Positions 37,601 through 47,137 of a stretch of 64,000 bases of DNA are shown piece after piece. The stretch spans positions 1,426,001-1,490,000 of the forward strand of contig NZ_OY771649.1 in NCBI RefSeq assembly GCF_963674925.1, written 5' to 3'. The first letter of the stretch is position 1. Each line of letters starts with the position of its first letter. The notes beneath the pieces were generated by a model that saw only the letters and a list, made by a program, of their open reading frames with translations, was not told the DNA's origin and made no database searches. Made by a program: the position numbers and the translations under genes. The stretch comes from an uncultured Draconibacterium sp. (GTDB lineage Bacteria; Bacteroidota; Bacteroidia; Bacteroidales; Prolixibacteraceae).

Positions 37601-39762
37601 GCTATTTTTATATCATTTTCAACATTTATGGTCAAGGCTTCCCAATCAATTGTTCTGGTTTTCGACAAGAATTGAGGATTATAGTTCCGTGAAGCGGCGG
37701 TGGAATATTCCCTCCACATTAGCAAAGCACTCTCCAACGATTCTACAGCCTTTTTTCTATTTCCCTTTCCCAATCCGCCGCGATAAGCATGCAAATGATA
37801 TGCTCCACGGATTTTATTGGCATAATATTTCCCCATGTATGCCCAAGCTTTCAGGTCATAAATCAATTCGGTAAAAGATGCGTCTGAAAATTCAGATTGA
37901 ATGTCAATAAAACGCAGAACCTCATTTGCCATAGAGTCGAGTTTTCCAGCCACATCAAGTGGAGTTATCTCCGTCATTGTTTTTTGATTTTCCTGCAACT
38001 CCGAAAAATCGGGAATCGAAAGAATGCCTGAACCTGGCCGTGTTGGATTAGTGATAAAACGTTCCACAGTATGGAAGCCGTTTCTTAGATCCAGGCAACC
38101 TTCCACCGCCCACTGAAAGTCCCAGTCATTCCAATGGAAATTGGTGACTAATGATGGGATTCTTGAGGCTGTTGCCCAGACTTTATAAAGTTCATCGACA
38201 TTAGAATCCGGATAATGGAATTTAAGGAGTCCCTTTAATCGATTTATTGAAAGTTCGGGATTATACCCCATTCTTCCCCACAACATAAAATTATACCAAT
38301 GCTTATCGATCTCAAGTTCTCTTGGATTTTTCGGGTGTTTACTTATAAACTCGCGGCCCCACACATAACCATCGGATCCCATAAAATAGCCCGCTGTTAA
38401 ACTTTCATCCGGCAGATTTTTGATGAATTCAGATGCATATTCCGGGTCGCCCCAGCGAAAATGAAAAATATCATCGTTTCGAATGTTCCACCAGCTTTTT
38501 AATCCAAACTCACTGTATTCATTGATGTATTCGTTGGCCCATTCTGGTTTTGGAGTGGCATACATACGGGCACGGGCGTATTTAAAACTCAGGTTGATTT
38601 CATCAGGATATTTTGATATAAAATCGTCAACCATCATATCTACTCCACTTTGCCAGTAGCGATGAATAAATTTGATTTCTCGTTCAGGTTGCTCCTTTTT
38701 GGCATCTAAAACTCCTTCTCCATACGAATTCCACAACCACTTTTCGCGGTCGTATTCATCGTTGCGGTCTTCCATGTTCTCCCCTGCAGTAACGCCAATC
38801 CCTGATAAATCGGGGTAAGTGAGAATAAACTCTTTTACTGCTTTGCGCAAGTACGCTATAGTATGCGGATTATTTTGGTCATTATTTATTCCGTATTTCC
38901 CTTCATCTCCTTTCAGGTTTTCCTGCCTCCGATACCAACCGGGAGGTGCGATGCTATTCATCCAAATGTTCCAGGTAATGAAATAAACCTCCACCCCACG
39001 GCCCTTAGCATATTTCATTACTTCGCGCCAAAACTCAATTTTTTCCTCAATGGTCATTTCTTTTAAAACCAAGAGGTTATCGAGAACTTCTTTAGAAACA
39101 CCACATCCGGCAATAAATTTGGCATCGGGTTCATCTGTGCGGTCGGTATCTAACGGGAAACTCGTACCACAAACATTTTCTAAGGCAATGTCCAGATAGT
39201 TTTCCATCTTTATCATGGATGGAAAAGGATGCGGATTCCAGAGTGTAAGCACATTGTAACGATTTATGGCCATCATATCTAGATAGGCTTTCCAGAAATC
39301 GATGTTCCACATTTCAGTAATATTGTTTTGGGCAGCATCACCTGCATCCTGGTAACTTGGCGTGCGAATGTCAAGTGGAATATTGAATTTTAATCCTCGA
39401 TTTTTAATGTATGGCTTTCCGGATATCGTTTCTACCAGCTCAGGAATTCTATCTTCAAAAGCTATCATTTCAGCCAGCTCTAATCCTCCGTACATAAGGC
39501 CGGTTTCATCGCCGCCACTCACTACAATTTTTTGGTTTCCCTTTTGAATGGTGTATGCTTGTTCCTTCAGTGCCGAATCAATTCTTAAAGTAACCTGTGC
39601 GGTTGTTGTTTCCAAACCTTGCAATGCTATACGAATTTGAGCTGAAGCAAATTGAGCCTGTGGTGAATTATTTACTATTTCAACCTTATTATCGTTATTA
39701 GCTTTGCACGACAACAAACAAAGTATGATAAGAGTTAAAGCTATTGGGTTTAGTTTAATCAT
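37588..39762 (-). CDS. GH67/alpha-glucuronidase-like hydrolase, lipoprotein
   Basis: 724 residues from Met at 39762; the frame opens at 39792 but the lipoprotein signal with L-L-S-C (Cys19) starts here. Residues about 20-115 form the GH20b-like alpha/beta domain seen before the barrel in GH67 and GH84-type enzymes (G-G-D-E-T-G-L-M-Y-G-G-L-E-L-A-E). The barrel follows, with R-Y-N-V-L-T-L-W-N-P-H-P-F and a candidate Glu328 in G-I-G-V-T-A-G-E-N. The C-terminal 170 residues are helical. True GH67 proteins cut alpha-1,2-glucuronic acid from xylan; this is a distant member and may act on another uronic acid or neutral sugar. First gene of its operon, downstream of a terminator. Confidence 0.65.
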   Translation of the reverse strand: MIKLNPIALTLIILCLLSCKANNDNKVEIVNNSPQAQFASAQIRIALQGLETTTAQVTLRIDSALKEQAYTIQKGNQKIVVSGGDETGLMYGGLELAEMIAFEDRIPELVETISGKPYIKNRGLKFNIPLDIRTPSYQDAGDAAQNNITEMWNIDFWKAYLDMMAINRYNVLTLWNPHPFPSMIKMENYLDIALENVCGTSFPLDTDRTDEPDAKFIAGCGVSKEVLDNLLVLKEMTIEEKIEFWREVMKYAKGRGVEVYFITWNIWMNSIAPPGWYRRQENLKGDEGKYGINNDQNNPHTIAYLRKAVKEFILTYPDLSGIGVTAGENMEDRNDEYDREKWLWNSYGEGVLDAKKEQPEREIKFIHRYWQSGVDMMVDDFISKYPDEINLSFKYARARMYATPKPEWANEYINEYSEFGLKSWWNIRNDDIFHFRWGDPEYASEFIKNLPDESLTAGYFMGSDGYVWGREFISKHPKNPRELEIDKHWYNFMLWGRMGYNPELSINRLKGLLKFHYPDSNVDELYKVWATASRIPSLVTNFHWNDWDFQWAVEGCLDLRNGFHTVERFITNPTRPGSGILSIPDFSELQENQKTMTEITPLDVAGKLDSMANEVLRFIDIQSEFSDASFTELIYDLKAWAYMGKYYANKIRGAYHLHAYRGGLGKGNRKKAVESLESALLMWREYSTAASRNYNPQFLSKTRTIDWEALTINVENDIKIACEE

Positions 39763-39779
39763 TGCAACAGGTTTATAGC

Positions 39780-39817
39780 AAAAAAAGAACAATCCACTTT
39801 AATTGAATTGTTCTTTT
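39780..39817 (-). terminator. Rho-independent terminator after Kelch-DUF1080 gene
   Basis: Minus-strand hairpin with perfect 11-bp arms (39783-39793 and 39807-39817), 13-nt loop and a T-run continuing to 39780. It sits 50 nt past the stop and ends 17 nt before the next gene's start, so it separates two operons. Confidence 0.85.
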
Positions 39818-39866
39818 GTTCTGAAATATACCTCAGTTGTACAGGAGTATATATTAGATAAGAATT

Positions 39867-41540
39867 TTACAACTCCCGTATTTCAATATCTTTAAACCGG
39901 ATATAATTGTTTGAATGTTTATGCAGCTGAAGGGCAATGTGCCCACTCCCGGAGACTTTGTTTTTTACATGATCATCATTGTCTAAAATTCCCGTTCCAT
40001 CATAATCAGCTACTTTTACATTATTAACGAAAGTGGTGATATGATTTCCTTTACAAATGATGCGCATATCATTCCAGCCTGGCCCTTCATCTTCTTTGTA
40101 ATACACCACCTTTTTGGGAGCATATTCTTCTTCAGAGATTTTCCAATCAGGCAAATCGGGGAAAATCCAACGACGCGTTCCACGAGTTTCATCGTAAATA
40201 AAACCGTTACGCCAGGGTCCTTGAGGATGAATATCTATTTGTGCGCCATCAAGCCAGCCAACATAATCCTCGTCAACTTTTGCTTTCTCATCGAACCTAC
40301 TACGAATCTGAACACCGGCATTTCCTTCGTTGTTATCAGAAGCCTGAAATTTCAATCGCAATTCAAAATCAGCAAACTCATTGGTACTTTGCAACCAAAT
40401 GTACTGATGATCGGTATTTCCCTTTGTATTGCATAAAATGGTTCCATTATCAACCGTCCAATATTCTTTGGCCCTGTCTTGTTCAACACATTTCACTTCC
40501 CAGCCATCAAGATTTTTACCATTAAATAGCGATTGCCATTCGTGTTCAGCCGAAAAAACTTCAATTGAATTCATGTTTCCTCCGCCCTTATTTGGACTGC
40601 CGGCAGCAAGAAAAATTTTATTCTGATATAAAACAGCTCCACTACCATGCCGCCCGCAAACAAGCGATGCCAGTTGCTCCCACTTTCCGGTTTCCAGATT
40701 GAGTGCCTGGGTTTGAAAACTGGCATTTGCCCAGCTGCATTCGCCTCCCATGTAAATAAGTTTATTATCGTTTTGAACCAAACCTCCGGCAGCTGATGGG
40801 TAGGGTAGTTTTTCTTTCAGGGTAGCCCAGGTTTCTTTCTTAAAATCATAAACATCAACTTCGGGAATTGTAGCAGCAAAAAAAGCTCCAAAATTGTCAG
40901 GATAATGAACGCTTGTATTTCTTCCGCCTACACAATACAATTTGTCATCCACCACTATTGCCGGAAAATGGTCGCGAATATGAGGTGCTTTTGTTAGAAT
41001 TTCCCATTCGCCGGTTTTTAAATCATAACTATCAAAATAATTATTGGTACCGCTGGTGTGTCCGTATTCAATTCCACACACCATGTATATTTTATTATTA
41101 TACAAAACTGCTCCGGCTCCTCCTCTTCTTCGTTCTTTTGGAATTTCAACTCCTTTTTCCCACGTATCGCTTTTCGGATAGTATTTCCAGATATTCTCCA
41201 GTGGTAATTCTTCCGGGTATTTTCCGGTCATTGCACCCACCAAATAAATTGTATCGCCATAAAGCACCGCTTGAAAATGGTGGATCTCCATAGGTGATTT
41301 CCCTTTGGTTTCCCAGCTGTTTGTTTCCGGGTTAAATACGTTTACAGGGTTTATTCCCCGCCCTCCCAACAAATAAAACTTGCCATTATACTCAACAAAA
41401 GCATTTTCGTGGCGACCTTTTGCTTCTCCAGTGGCGTCAATGGTTGTCCATCGGTAATCCGACAATGGCTGCGCACAGCTAATTCCAGTAACAAAAAGAA
41501 GTGTTGCAATCAGTAAAAGGAAAAAAGTCTTTTCATTCAT
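39867..41540 (-). CDS. Kelch-propeller/DUF1080 fusion lipoprotein
   Basis: 557 residues from Met at 41540, chosen because the lipoprotein signal (lipobox G-I-S-C, Cys22) begins there; the open frame reaches 41588. Residues about 30-335 are Kelch repeats (K-F-Y-L-L-G-G-R-G, K-I-Y-M-V-C-G-I, K-L-Y-C-V-G-G-R-N, K-L-I-Y-M-G-G-E), a beta-propeller with galactose-oxidase-like topology. Residues about 345-557 are a DUF1080 jelly roll (W-Q-S-L-F-N-G-K-N-L-D-G-W ... Y-I-R-F-K-D-I-E-I-R-E-L). No break in frame joins the two, so the fusion is real. Starts 37 nt after the T9SS beta-helix gene. Confidence 0.8.
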   Translation of the reverse strand: MNEKTFFLLLIATLLFVTGISCAQPLSDYRWTTIDATGEAKGRHENAFVEYNGKFYLLGGRGINPVNVFNPETNSWETKGKSPMEIHHFQAVLYGDTIYLVGAMTGKYPEELPLENIWKYYPKSDTWEKGVEIPKERRRGGAGAVLYNNKIYMVCGIEYGHTSGTNNYFDSYDLKTGEWEILTKAPHIRDHFPAIVVDDKLYCVGGRNTSVHYPDNFGAFFAATIPEVDVYDFKKETWATLKEKLPYPSAAGGLVQNDNKLIYMGGECSWANASFQTQALNLETGKWEQLASLVCGRHGSGAVLYQNKIFLAAGSPNKGGGNMNSIEVFSAEHEWQSLFNGKNLDGWEVKCVEQDRAKEYWTVDNGTILCNTKGNTDHQYIWLQSTNEFADFELRLKFQASDNNEGNAGVQIRSRFDEKAKVDEDYVGWLDGAQIDIHPQGPWRNGFIYDETRGTRRWIFPDLPDWKISEEEYAPKKVVYYKEDEGPGWNDMRIICKGNHITTFVNNVKVADYDGTGILDNDDHVKNKVSGSGHIALQLHKHSNNYIRFKDIEIREL

Positions 41541-41577
41541 TATTGTTTTATTTAGATTGTCTGAAGATACAAATACT

Positions 41578-43827
41578 TCAGTTGACAATTATCTTACAAA
41601 CCTGCATTTGTCTTCCACTTACAGCTTGCATAAAATAAATCCCTTTATTACAATCAGATAAATCGAATAAATGAAATGATTTAGAATAATTGATGGCTCT
41701 AATAAGTTTTCCGGAAATATCGTACAATCGTAGCTGGCCCTTTCCTTCAAGTCCTGAAATGTTAACAAAAGAATCGCTGGGATTTGGATAGACCTTCATC
41801 GTTTTCAGAATTTGCGGACCGTTTTTGGCCGAAGTTATTGTTGATAGCAAAGTCGAATCAATAGGTAAATCAAAATAATCATCCCCTTCCTCAAAAATTA
41901 CTTCGATAGTGTGATTTTGTTGAACAACTTCGAACAGAAACATTTGTTTGCGCCCTACACTTTCTCCATCTACCTTAACTTCCTTAACCTTAAAGCCCTC
42001 GCGGGGTTGAAAAGAAACAGTTTGAGATGTTCCTTCCGGGCAATCGATTACCCCTGCATTTCCCGTTGGGAAACACTGACCGCCTTCACCACACACCACA
42101 TTAATAGTGTAAAGCTCACCGCTTGTGTTAAAAGTAATATTGCGAACATATTTATCAACGTCGGTGTTTACCCCATTCGAGCCTTGCAAATTAAGGTCAA
42201 AATAGTTTTTATAATTATCAAAAGTTACCAGCGTTCCGTCCACCACAAAATTGGTAAACGTAAAATTCTCAACCCATGCAATTCGGTTATCGCGTTTCAG
42301 GCCTTTTAATCGGTTTAACTGAACATCGCCATTGGTGCGCTGAAAAGGATAATCGGCTTTTATGTTTACAAACCTGAAATCGCGAAACCAGGTGTCGTAA
42401 TTAGTGGACGTTCCTTCATCAAGAATCTGCGCATCTACCAAGTTGGTAATTGGATGATCTATGTTTATGTTCTTAAGTTCTATATTATGGGTTTGTATGC
42501 CAAAATCGGCTTGCGACCCTAAAATTCCGTCATTGTTTGAATAATTGTTTTTGGTTTCAGAATTAATGATGTGATTATTCTGAAACCACCAGCCTTCGCC
42601 ACCTAAAGTGCTCCACGAAATCATCCCCACTGAACCGTTAAACATGGGCCAGATAACTGAATTTTTAAACATGTGGTTGCCACGTGCGTAGTCGTAATCA
42701 TCCATGGTTTTTATAAAAATTTCATCAACCAACGTACCGTCTCCGGGGCGTACTCCATCGTTATTATAATTGAAACCAAGAATTTTAATGTTCTTGATCA
42801 ACCCGCGTTTCCCCGATGGACAAGTGTGGTGAAATGGTTCGATAATACAAATGCCATCCATTCGAATATCGTCGCAGCCAATTAAATCTACAAAAGCTTC
42901 TTTTGTCGCAGTTCGGTGCACCCAATTCCCTTCGTTATCAAATTCAGGAATAAGAATTTCGTGAAACAAATGATCGCGACCGGAAACTACTCCACGACCG
43001 TAAATCCAAACACCATCGTAACCACGACCGTTAAAGCAGCCACGGACATAAGCTCCGGGAGCCAAATAAATTTTTTGCGACTTATTCAATCGAAGCTGAC
43101 CATGGTAAAGTGGCGAGGCTTCCATATCGTTGGGATTTGTAAGAAACTCTTGTTGATTATCCTTATGCTCTTTCATCTTATGGTCGCCTGCCGGAAAGTA
43201 TATGATATCAGCATTTCTTATGGTTTCAATATCCGTATCATTGTTCCAAACTACCACACCCTGATCGGTTGGCAGAGGAATATCGTAACCGGCCTCGCTC
43301 TCGGGTTTATCGGCAAAAAGCATTAATCCGTGTTTGATGTGCGTCCCTCCTGCTCCGTCACTGTCGCGGTTGTCTGCCGACATAAAATTCACACTGATGT
43401 AGCTCCATTCTTTTATGGCAAAACGCACAACCTGCCCATCGAAATAATGCGGATTGATGTTGTAAGCTTTTGGAGTAATTTCCACTCTTGTTGCCAATTC
43501 TCCGAACAACTTTGTTACTTCTATTTCAATGGGGCCACTAAAAGCGAAGGGAGCAAACGAAGTTCTTCGATCGCCGGTAATATTAAAAGCACTGGACTGT
43601 TCGCCACAAATTGGATGTTCGTGTGGTTCGCGAGGAACCACATTTAGTACAGTAATATCCTGCCAGCTATCTTGGGTTCCGTTTGCTTTTAATGTTCGTA
43701 CTCTTACAGCGTATTGTTCTGAAATAATTTCGGAGTCGAACGTTGAGAATGGATAAACTTCAAGCTGTGCATAGGATGAAAAGGCAATAGTCGAAAGTAG
43801 AAAGGCAAAAGAAATAAATCTTTTCAT
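41578..43827 (-). CDS. Beta-helix (GH28/GH49-like) enzyme with T9SS C-terminal sorting domain
   Basis: 749 residues with signal peptide 1-20. An N-terminal sandwich domain (about 22-190) precedes a right-handed beta-helix with N-Y-N-N-D-G-V-R-P (Asp357) and I-K-T-M-D-D-Y (Asp376, Asp377), the GH28/GH49-like Asp spacing. A small InlB-divergent-repeat-like domain (about 580-660) follows. The last 72 residues are a type A sorting domain: K-V-Y-P-N-P-S-D-S-F-V-N-I, L-Y-D-I-S-G-K-L, G-I-Y-F-M-Q. That domain directs export through the type IX system, so this enzyme is likely surface-exposed or released. It is the only such domain seen in the window. A surface enzyme acting first on the polymer is a reasonable inference. 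Upstream gap 159 nt. Confidence 0.85.
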   Translation of the reverse strand: MKRFISFAFLLSTIAFSSYAQLEVYPFSTFDSEIISEQYAVRVRTLKANGTQDSWQDITVLNVVPREPHEHPICGEQSSAFNITGDRRTSFAPFAFSGPIEIEVTKLFGELATRVEITPKAYNINPHYFDGQVVRFAIKEWSYISVNFMSADNRDSDGAGGTHIKHGLMLFADKPESEAGYDIPLPTDQGVVVWNNDTDIETIRNADIIYFPAGDHKMKEHKDNQQEFLTNPNDMEASPLYHGQLRLNKSQKIYLAPGAYVRGCFNGRGYDGVWIYGRGVVSGRDHLFHEILIPEFDNEGNWVHRTATKEAFVDLIGCDDIRMDGICIIEPFHHTCPSGKRGLIKNIKILGFNYNNDGVRPGDGTLVDEIFIKTMDDYDYARGNHMFKNSVIWPMFNGSVGMISWSTLGGEGWWFQNNHIINSETKNNYSNNDGILGSQADFGIQTHNIELKNINIDHPITNLVDAQILDEGTSTNYDTWFRDFRFVNIKADYPFQRTNGDVQLNRLKGLKRDNRIAWVENFTFTNFVVDGTLVTFDNYKNYFDLNLQGSNGVNTDVDKYVRNITFNTSGELYTINVVCGEGGQCFPTGNAGVIDCPEGTSQTVSFQPREGFKVKEVKVDGESVGRKQMFLFEVVQQNHTIEVIFEEGDDYFDLPIDSTLLSTITSAKNGPQILKTMKVYPNPSDSFVNISGLEGKGQLRLYDISGKLIRAINYSKSFHLFDLSDCNKGIYFMQAVSGRQMQVCKIIVN

Positions 43828-43986
43828 TGGTAAAAGTTTTGTTTTGCACCAAATGTAAACCTGAATAATTGAGGAGTTTTGTTTGTGGGTATTTTTGTTT
43901 TGTCGGGATGTACAATCGCACGTAGAGAGGGTAAATATAACTATTTACAGTTCTATTATCGAATAAAATAACTTTGAATGAAAAGC
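43828..43986. other. 159-nt gap with possible promoter and palindrome
   Basis: TACATTTG on the minus strand (43850-43857) is a perfect -7 match but only 22 nt before the start at 43827. The box expected 28 nt upstream, as in operators A-D, is absent. A 7-bp inverted repeat (43931-43937 with 43942-43948) lies further up. A separate weak promoter is possible; readthrough from the PL1-like gene is equally likely. Confidence 0.35.
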
Positions 43987-45294
43987 TTATTCAGCAACAA
44001 AAGTATTCCAGGCTCCAACATCTTCCTGAGAATTAAGAATTCGGGGATTACTTCGGTTTTTCAGATCATCAATAATTCTTTGGTCATGCCTGTCGCGAGC
44101 CAAATAACAACCAGCAAACCGAATAATACTTTCATAAGCAGAATCGGGGCTTTCAACTGTTACCGGAGTCTTGGGTTGAAATAACAAGGTATCAGATATT
44201 TGCTCAAGATATCTCAGATTCTTTCTATGTTCTATTGAATAATGCGCTTTCCCATCGGTAAATATCAATGGCAATTGATTGTTTTTACCCGTTTTATTAT
44301 GCACACCAACATTGTCTTTAAAATACACATAAATTGGCATGTGAAAGCCATAATCATCAACACACTCAATTTCGGTTTTATGAGGAAGTGCCGTGTTTAT
44401 GAATTTATTGGCAATAAACTGATATTTCACATCCACATTTTTATCCTTGTATTTTTCAGGAAAATCAAAAGCTGCTTTATACCGACACCCACTTTTAGTG
44501 AAAGCAAAGCAGACATTATTGATCGCTTCAAATCTGGGATTTGGAAGTTGTTCGGGTATAATATCGTTTGCCTCAAATTGAGGTCCTCTTATCACGTAAT
44601 GAGCAAATAAACAATGGTGATAAGTTATAGTGCTTGCGCTGTTATTCGAACAATAGGCATGATTATCGCCATAAGGATGCAGTACCGGATCGGAAAGTGG
44701 TTCAGCCAAAATACACCATTGAACGGTTATGTTTGTACTATTTGTTACCGAAATAATCTCGTCGCATGACCAGGACATGGATACATGGTCAATCAGAACA
44801 TTATTTGATTTATCGATATTTAAACAATCAAGATATCCTGAACCTTTGTGCCTTTTCCAGTTATTATCTGATATTCTTTTTCTCACCGCATAATCACCCA
44901 ATCTAATTCGAATATATTTGATAATTACCTGATCTGTTCGCACATCAATCGGGTAATCTCTAAGCGTTATTCCAATACCTCCACCTTTTAAAACTTCACT
45001 CCCATCGATTGTAATATATGGATTACTTATACGTAGTACTGATTTTAACTGAACAATACCGTGAACTTTGAATCTCACAATACGAGGTCCATCCTGTTCA
45101 ATCGCCCAACGCAATGTTCCTTCGGAGTTATCGTCTCTCAAACTGGTAACATTAAGAATTTTTCCATTTCTTCCACCTACAGTTTCTGCGCCAAAACCTT
45201 CCTGAGCAAAATTAACAGGCGTATTCAAGTTCTCGTTATTCGTAACATTACTCAATGTAATTAATTGAAATATGAGAAACAGAATACACATCAT
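43987..45294 (-). CDS. PL1-like pectate lyase superfamily protein, exported
   Basis: 435 residues. The first 17 residues are hydrophobic and act as a plausible signal, though short. Family opening E-G-F-G-A-E-T-V-G-G-R-N-G-K (32-45), then S-E-G-T-L-R-W-A-I and P-Y-I-T-I-D-G-S. The conserved block L-I-D-H-V-S-M-S-W-S-C-D-E (167-179) and N-I-T-V-Q-W-C-I-L-A-E (188-198) are characteristic of bacterial PL1-type lyases. Lysis of a uronic-acid-containing polymer (pectin-like) is the family activity; the catalytic Arg has not been located with certainty. Sits 47 nt after a sulfatase. If active it implies a uronic acid in the target glycan. Confidence 0.75.
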   Translation of the reverse strand: MMCILFLIFQLITLSNVTNNENLNTPVNFAQEGFGAETVGGRNGKILNVTSLRDDNSEGTLRWAIEQDGPRIVRFKVHGIVQLKSVLRISNPYITIDGSEVLKGGGIGITLRDYPIDVRTDQVIIKYIRIRLGDYAVRKRISDNNWKRHKGSGYLDCLNIDKSNNVLIDHVSMSWSCDEIISVTNSTNITVQWCILAEPLSDPVLHPYGDNHAYCSNNSASTITYHHCLFAHYVIRGPQFEANDIIPEQLPNPRFEAINNVCFAFTKSGCRYKAAFDFPEKYKDKNVDVKYQFIANKFINTALPHKTEIECVDDYGFHMPIYVYFKDNVGVHNKTGKNNQLPLIFTDGKAHYSIEHRKNLRYLEQISDTLLFQPKTPVTVESPDSAYESIIRFAGCYLARDRHDQRIIDDLKNRSNPRILNSQEDVGAWNTFVAE

Positions 45295-45341
45295 TTTTGT
45301 TATTTATAATTTCACTGCAGAAATAACAGAACTATTGAAAC

Positions 45342-46931
45342 TTATTCTTTCAAATCCCCATCAAAATCAGAATCATTTATCCACCCCGCTTCTAATTTCT
45401 CCCCATGCATATAACGGTTGTAAAAATCACGTGTATCTTCGCCTGAATACACATAATTATCAAAAACATCGCCGTTACCAAGAATACGCGGATCTTCCTG
45501 TTGCGTAAGTTTTTCCTTCATCTCGCTGTACATTGCTGCTATTAATTCTGCAAATTCGGTCTGCCCTGCCAGGTTGTTCATGCAAAACGGATCCTTGTTA
45601 ATGTCGTACAGCTCTTCTTCCACCCGCTTTCCAAAATTCAACTGCCAGTATTCCATGATTCCTTTTTTACGACGGGTATCGAGAAGATACGTTTTTGTGG
45701 GACTACCATCGCAATTCAGGTATCCTGTTTCGGGATTACCCAAGGGCCATCTATCGGTTTTAAAATTTCGGAGGTAAAGGTAACCGCCTTTAAGGATTCC
45801 CCTTACCGGATAACCGACATCGTTTGGCCTCCCCACATCATGCCGTTCTTTTCCTACCAAAACAAAATCTCTGTCAGAAGTTACAGTACCTTCTTTTCCC
45901 GAATAAAATATATCCGTCAGGCTTTTCCCGGTTATGGGTTGCATTCCGGCTGATTTTGCAGTTAAGCCGGTTAATTCGAGATAGGTTGGCGTAAAGTCAA
46001 TAAAATTAACAAAATCATCTACCACGCGGCCGGGATTTTTTATCCCTTTAGGCCACATTATGGCCAGTGGCAGGTGATTTGAGTATTCGTAAACCTGCCC
46101 TTTTATACGAGGGAAAGGCATGCCATTATCTGCCGTAACAATTACCATGGTGTTTTCCAACTCACCAATCTCTTCGAGTTTCTGAAGCATCTTTTGCAAA
46201 TGACTGTCGAAATATTCAATCTCGAAAGCATAGTCGAGCATGTCTTTGCGAATGGTATCAACATCAGGCCAAAAAGACGGAACTTCGTCGATTTCATCAA
46301 CTGATTTACCACCATATTTTATACCTGCCTCAAATTCATAAGCGCGATGGGGTTCGGTACTTCCATACCAAAAACAAAATGGCTCGCCTTCAGGACGTTT
46401 TTCAAGGAAATCCTCGAAATTTCTGGCGTAATCGATGTTGGAGATATGTTTTGCCGGTGGCGTTGTTTTATAGCTATCAAATTTAGGCCCTGTTAATTGG
46501 CGCTTCACTCCGTTAATTTTTCCGGGATCGCCGGGAGCCCAACCTTTGGCTACACTGCCAACCCAGTAACCGTTTTCTGCGAGTACCTCGGCATAGGTTT
46601 TAAACTTTTCGGGGAAGTATGGAAAATGATTAGCGGCTTCCTCCAGCTGCCAGCTGTTTCGGCCGGTAAGAATGCACGAACGCGAAGGAGCACATTTGGC
46701 ATTTGGCGTATAGGCGCGGGTAAAAAGTATTCCGTTTTCAGCTACCCGATCGAATGCTGGGGTTTTTACCCAGTCGCAACCATAGGCACCAAAATGTTTC
46801 CACGAGGCATCATCAGCAATGGCAAAAAGAATATTTGGTTTTTGGAAGCTGGACCCGGTATTTTTAATACTGGATTTGCAGCTTGAGAAACCGATAATAA
46901 GAAGGAATAGAACAAATAAATTTAGTTTCAT
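45342..46931 (-). CDS. Type I (formylglycine) sulfatase, lipoprotein
   Basis: 529 residues with lipobox G-F-S-S-C, Cys18. Metal-binding A-D-D at 39-41 is followed by A-S-W-K-H-F-G-A-Y-G-C-D-W, the heparan-N-sulfatase-like style and distinct from the other five here. Maturation motif C-A-P-S-R with Cys80. G-R-N-S-W-Q-L-E and T-A-D-N-G-M-P-F-P are further subfamily-like blocks. It could act on N- or O-sulfate; O-sulfate is more likely for an algal-type glycan, but this is inference. First gene after the terminator at 47011-47047. No promoter found in the 206-nt gap. Confidence 0.92.
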   Translation of the reverse strand: MKLNLFVLFLLIIGFSSCKSSIKNTGSSFQKPNILFAIADDASWKHFGAYGCDWVKTPAFDRVAENGILFTRAYTPNAKCAPSRSCILTGRNSWQLEEAANHFPYFPEKFKTYAEVLAENGYWVGSVAKGWAPGDPGKINGVKRQLTGPKFDSYKTTPPAKHISNIDYARNFEDFLEKRPEGEPFCFWYGSTEPHRAYEFEAGIKYGGKSVDEIDEVPSFWPDVDTIRKDMLDYAFEIEYFDSHLQKMLQKLEEIGELENTMVIVTADNGMPFPRIKGQVYEYSNHLPLAIMWPKGIKNPGRVVDDFVNFIDFTPTYLELTGLTAKSAGMQPITGKSLTDIFYSGKEGTVTSDRDFVLVGKERHDVGRPNDVGYPVRGILKGGYLYLRNFKTDRWPLGNPETGYLNCDGSPTKTYLLDTRRKKGIMEYWQLNFGKRVEEELYDINKDPFCMNNLAGQTEFAELIAAMYSEMKEKLTQQEDPRILGNGDVFDNYVYSGEDTRDFYNRYMHGEKLEAGWINDSDFDGDLKE

Positions 46932-47010
46932 TTTTGATTTGTTTTTTTTGAGCGATTATAAAAGTAAAACAATAACCTTTTAGCATACAGAGTTTTGTAA
47001 AGAAAAACGA

Positions 47011-47047
47011 AAAGAGGATACTACCGCGAACGGCCTGTACCCTCTTT
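47011..47047 (-). terminator. Rho-independent terminator with UUCG loop, after the DUF1735 gene
   Basis: Minus strand: AAAGAGG arm (47041-47047) pairs with CCTCTTT (47011-47017), with an inner stem capped by CCG-TTCG-CGG, and T-rich sequence follows. It lies 90 nt past the stop at 47138 and closes the GH27-SusCD-SusCD-DUF1735 unit. Confidence 0.8.
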
Positions 47048-47137
47048 GCCAAGGTTTCTACCTAAAACCAATTAAATCTAACCTACATATTTTTTGAGCT
47101 ACGCGTCTCATTTTTCGAGCCACCGGCTTTTTTATTG

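Noticed and set aside
39836..39843. TGTACAAC before the GH67-like gene as another operator
   Set aside because: There is no second box 21 bp away and no -7 element at the expected place. It overlaps the region just after the Kelch gene stop.
43850..43857. TACATTTG before the T9SS beta-helix gene as a fifth member of the operator set
   Set aside because: No TGTACAAW box lies at the required distance on the minus strand. A TGTACAAT 60 nt upstream is in the opposite orientation.
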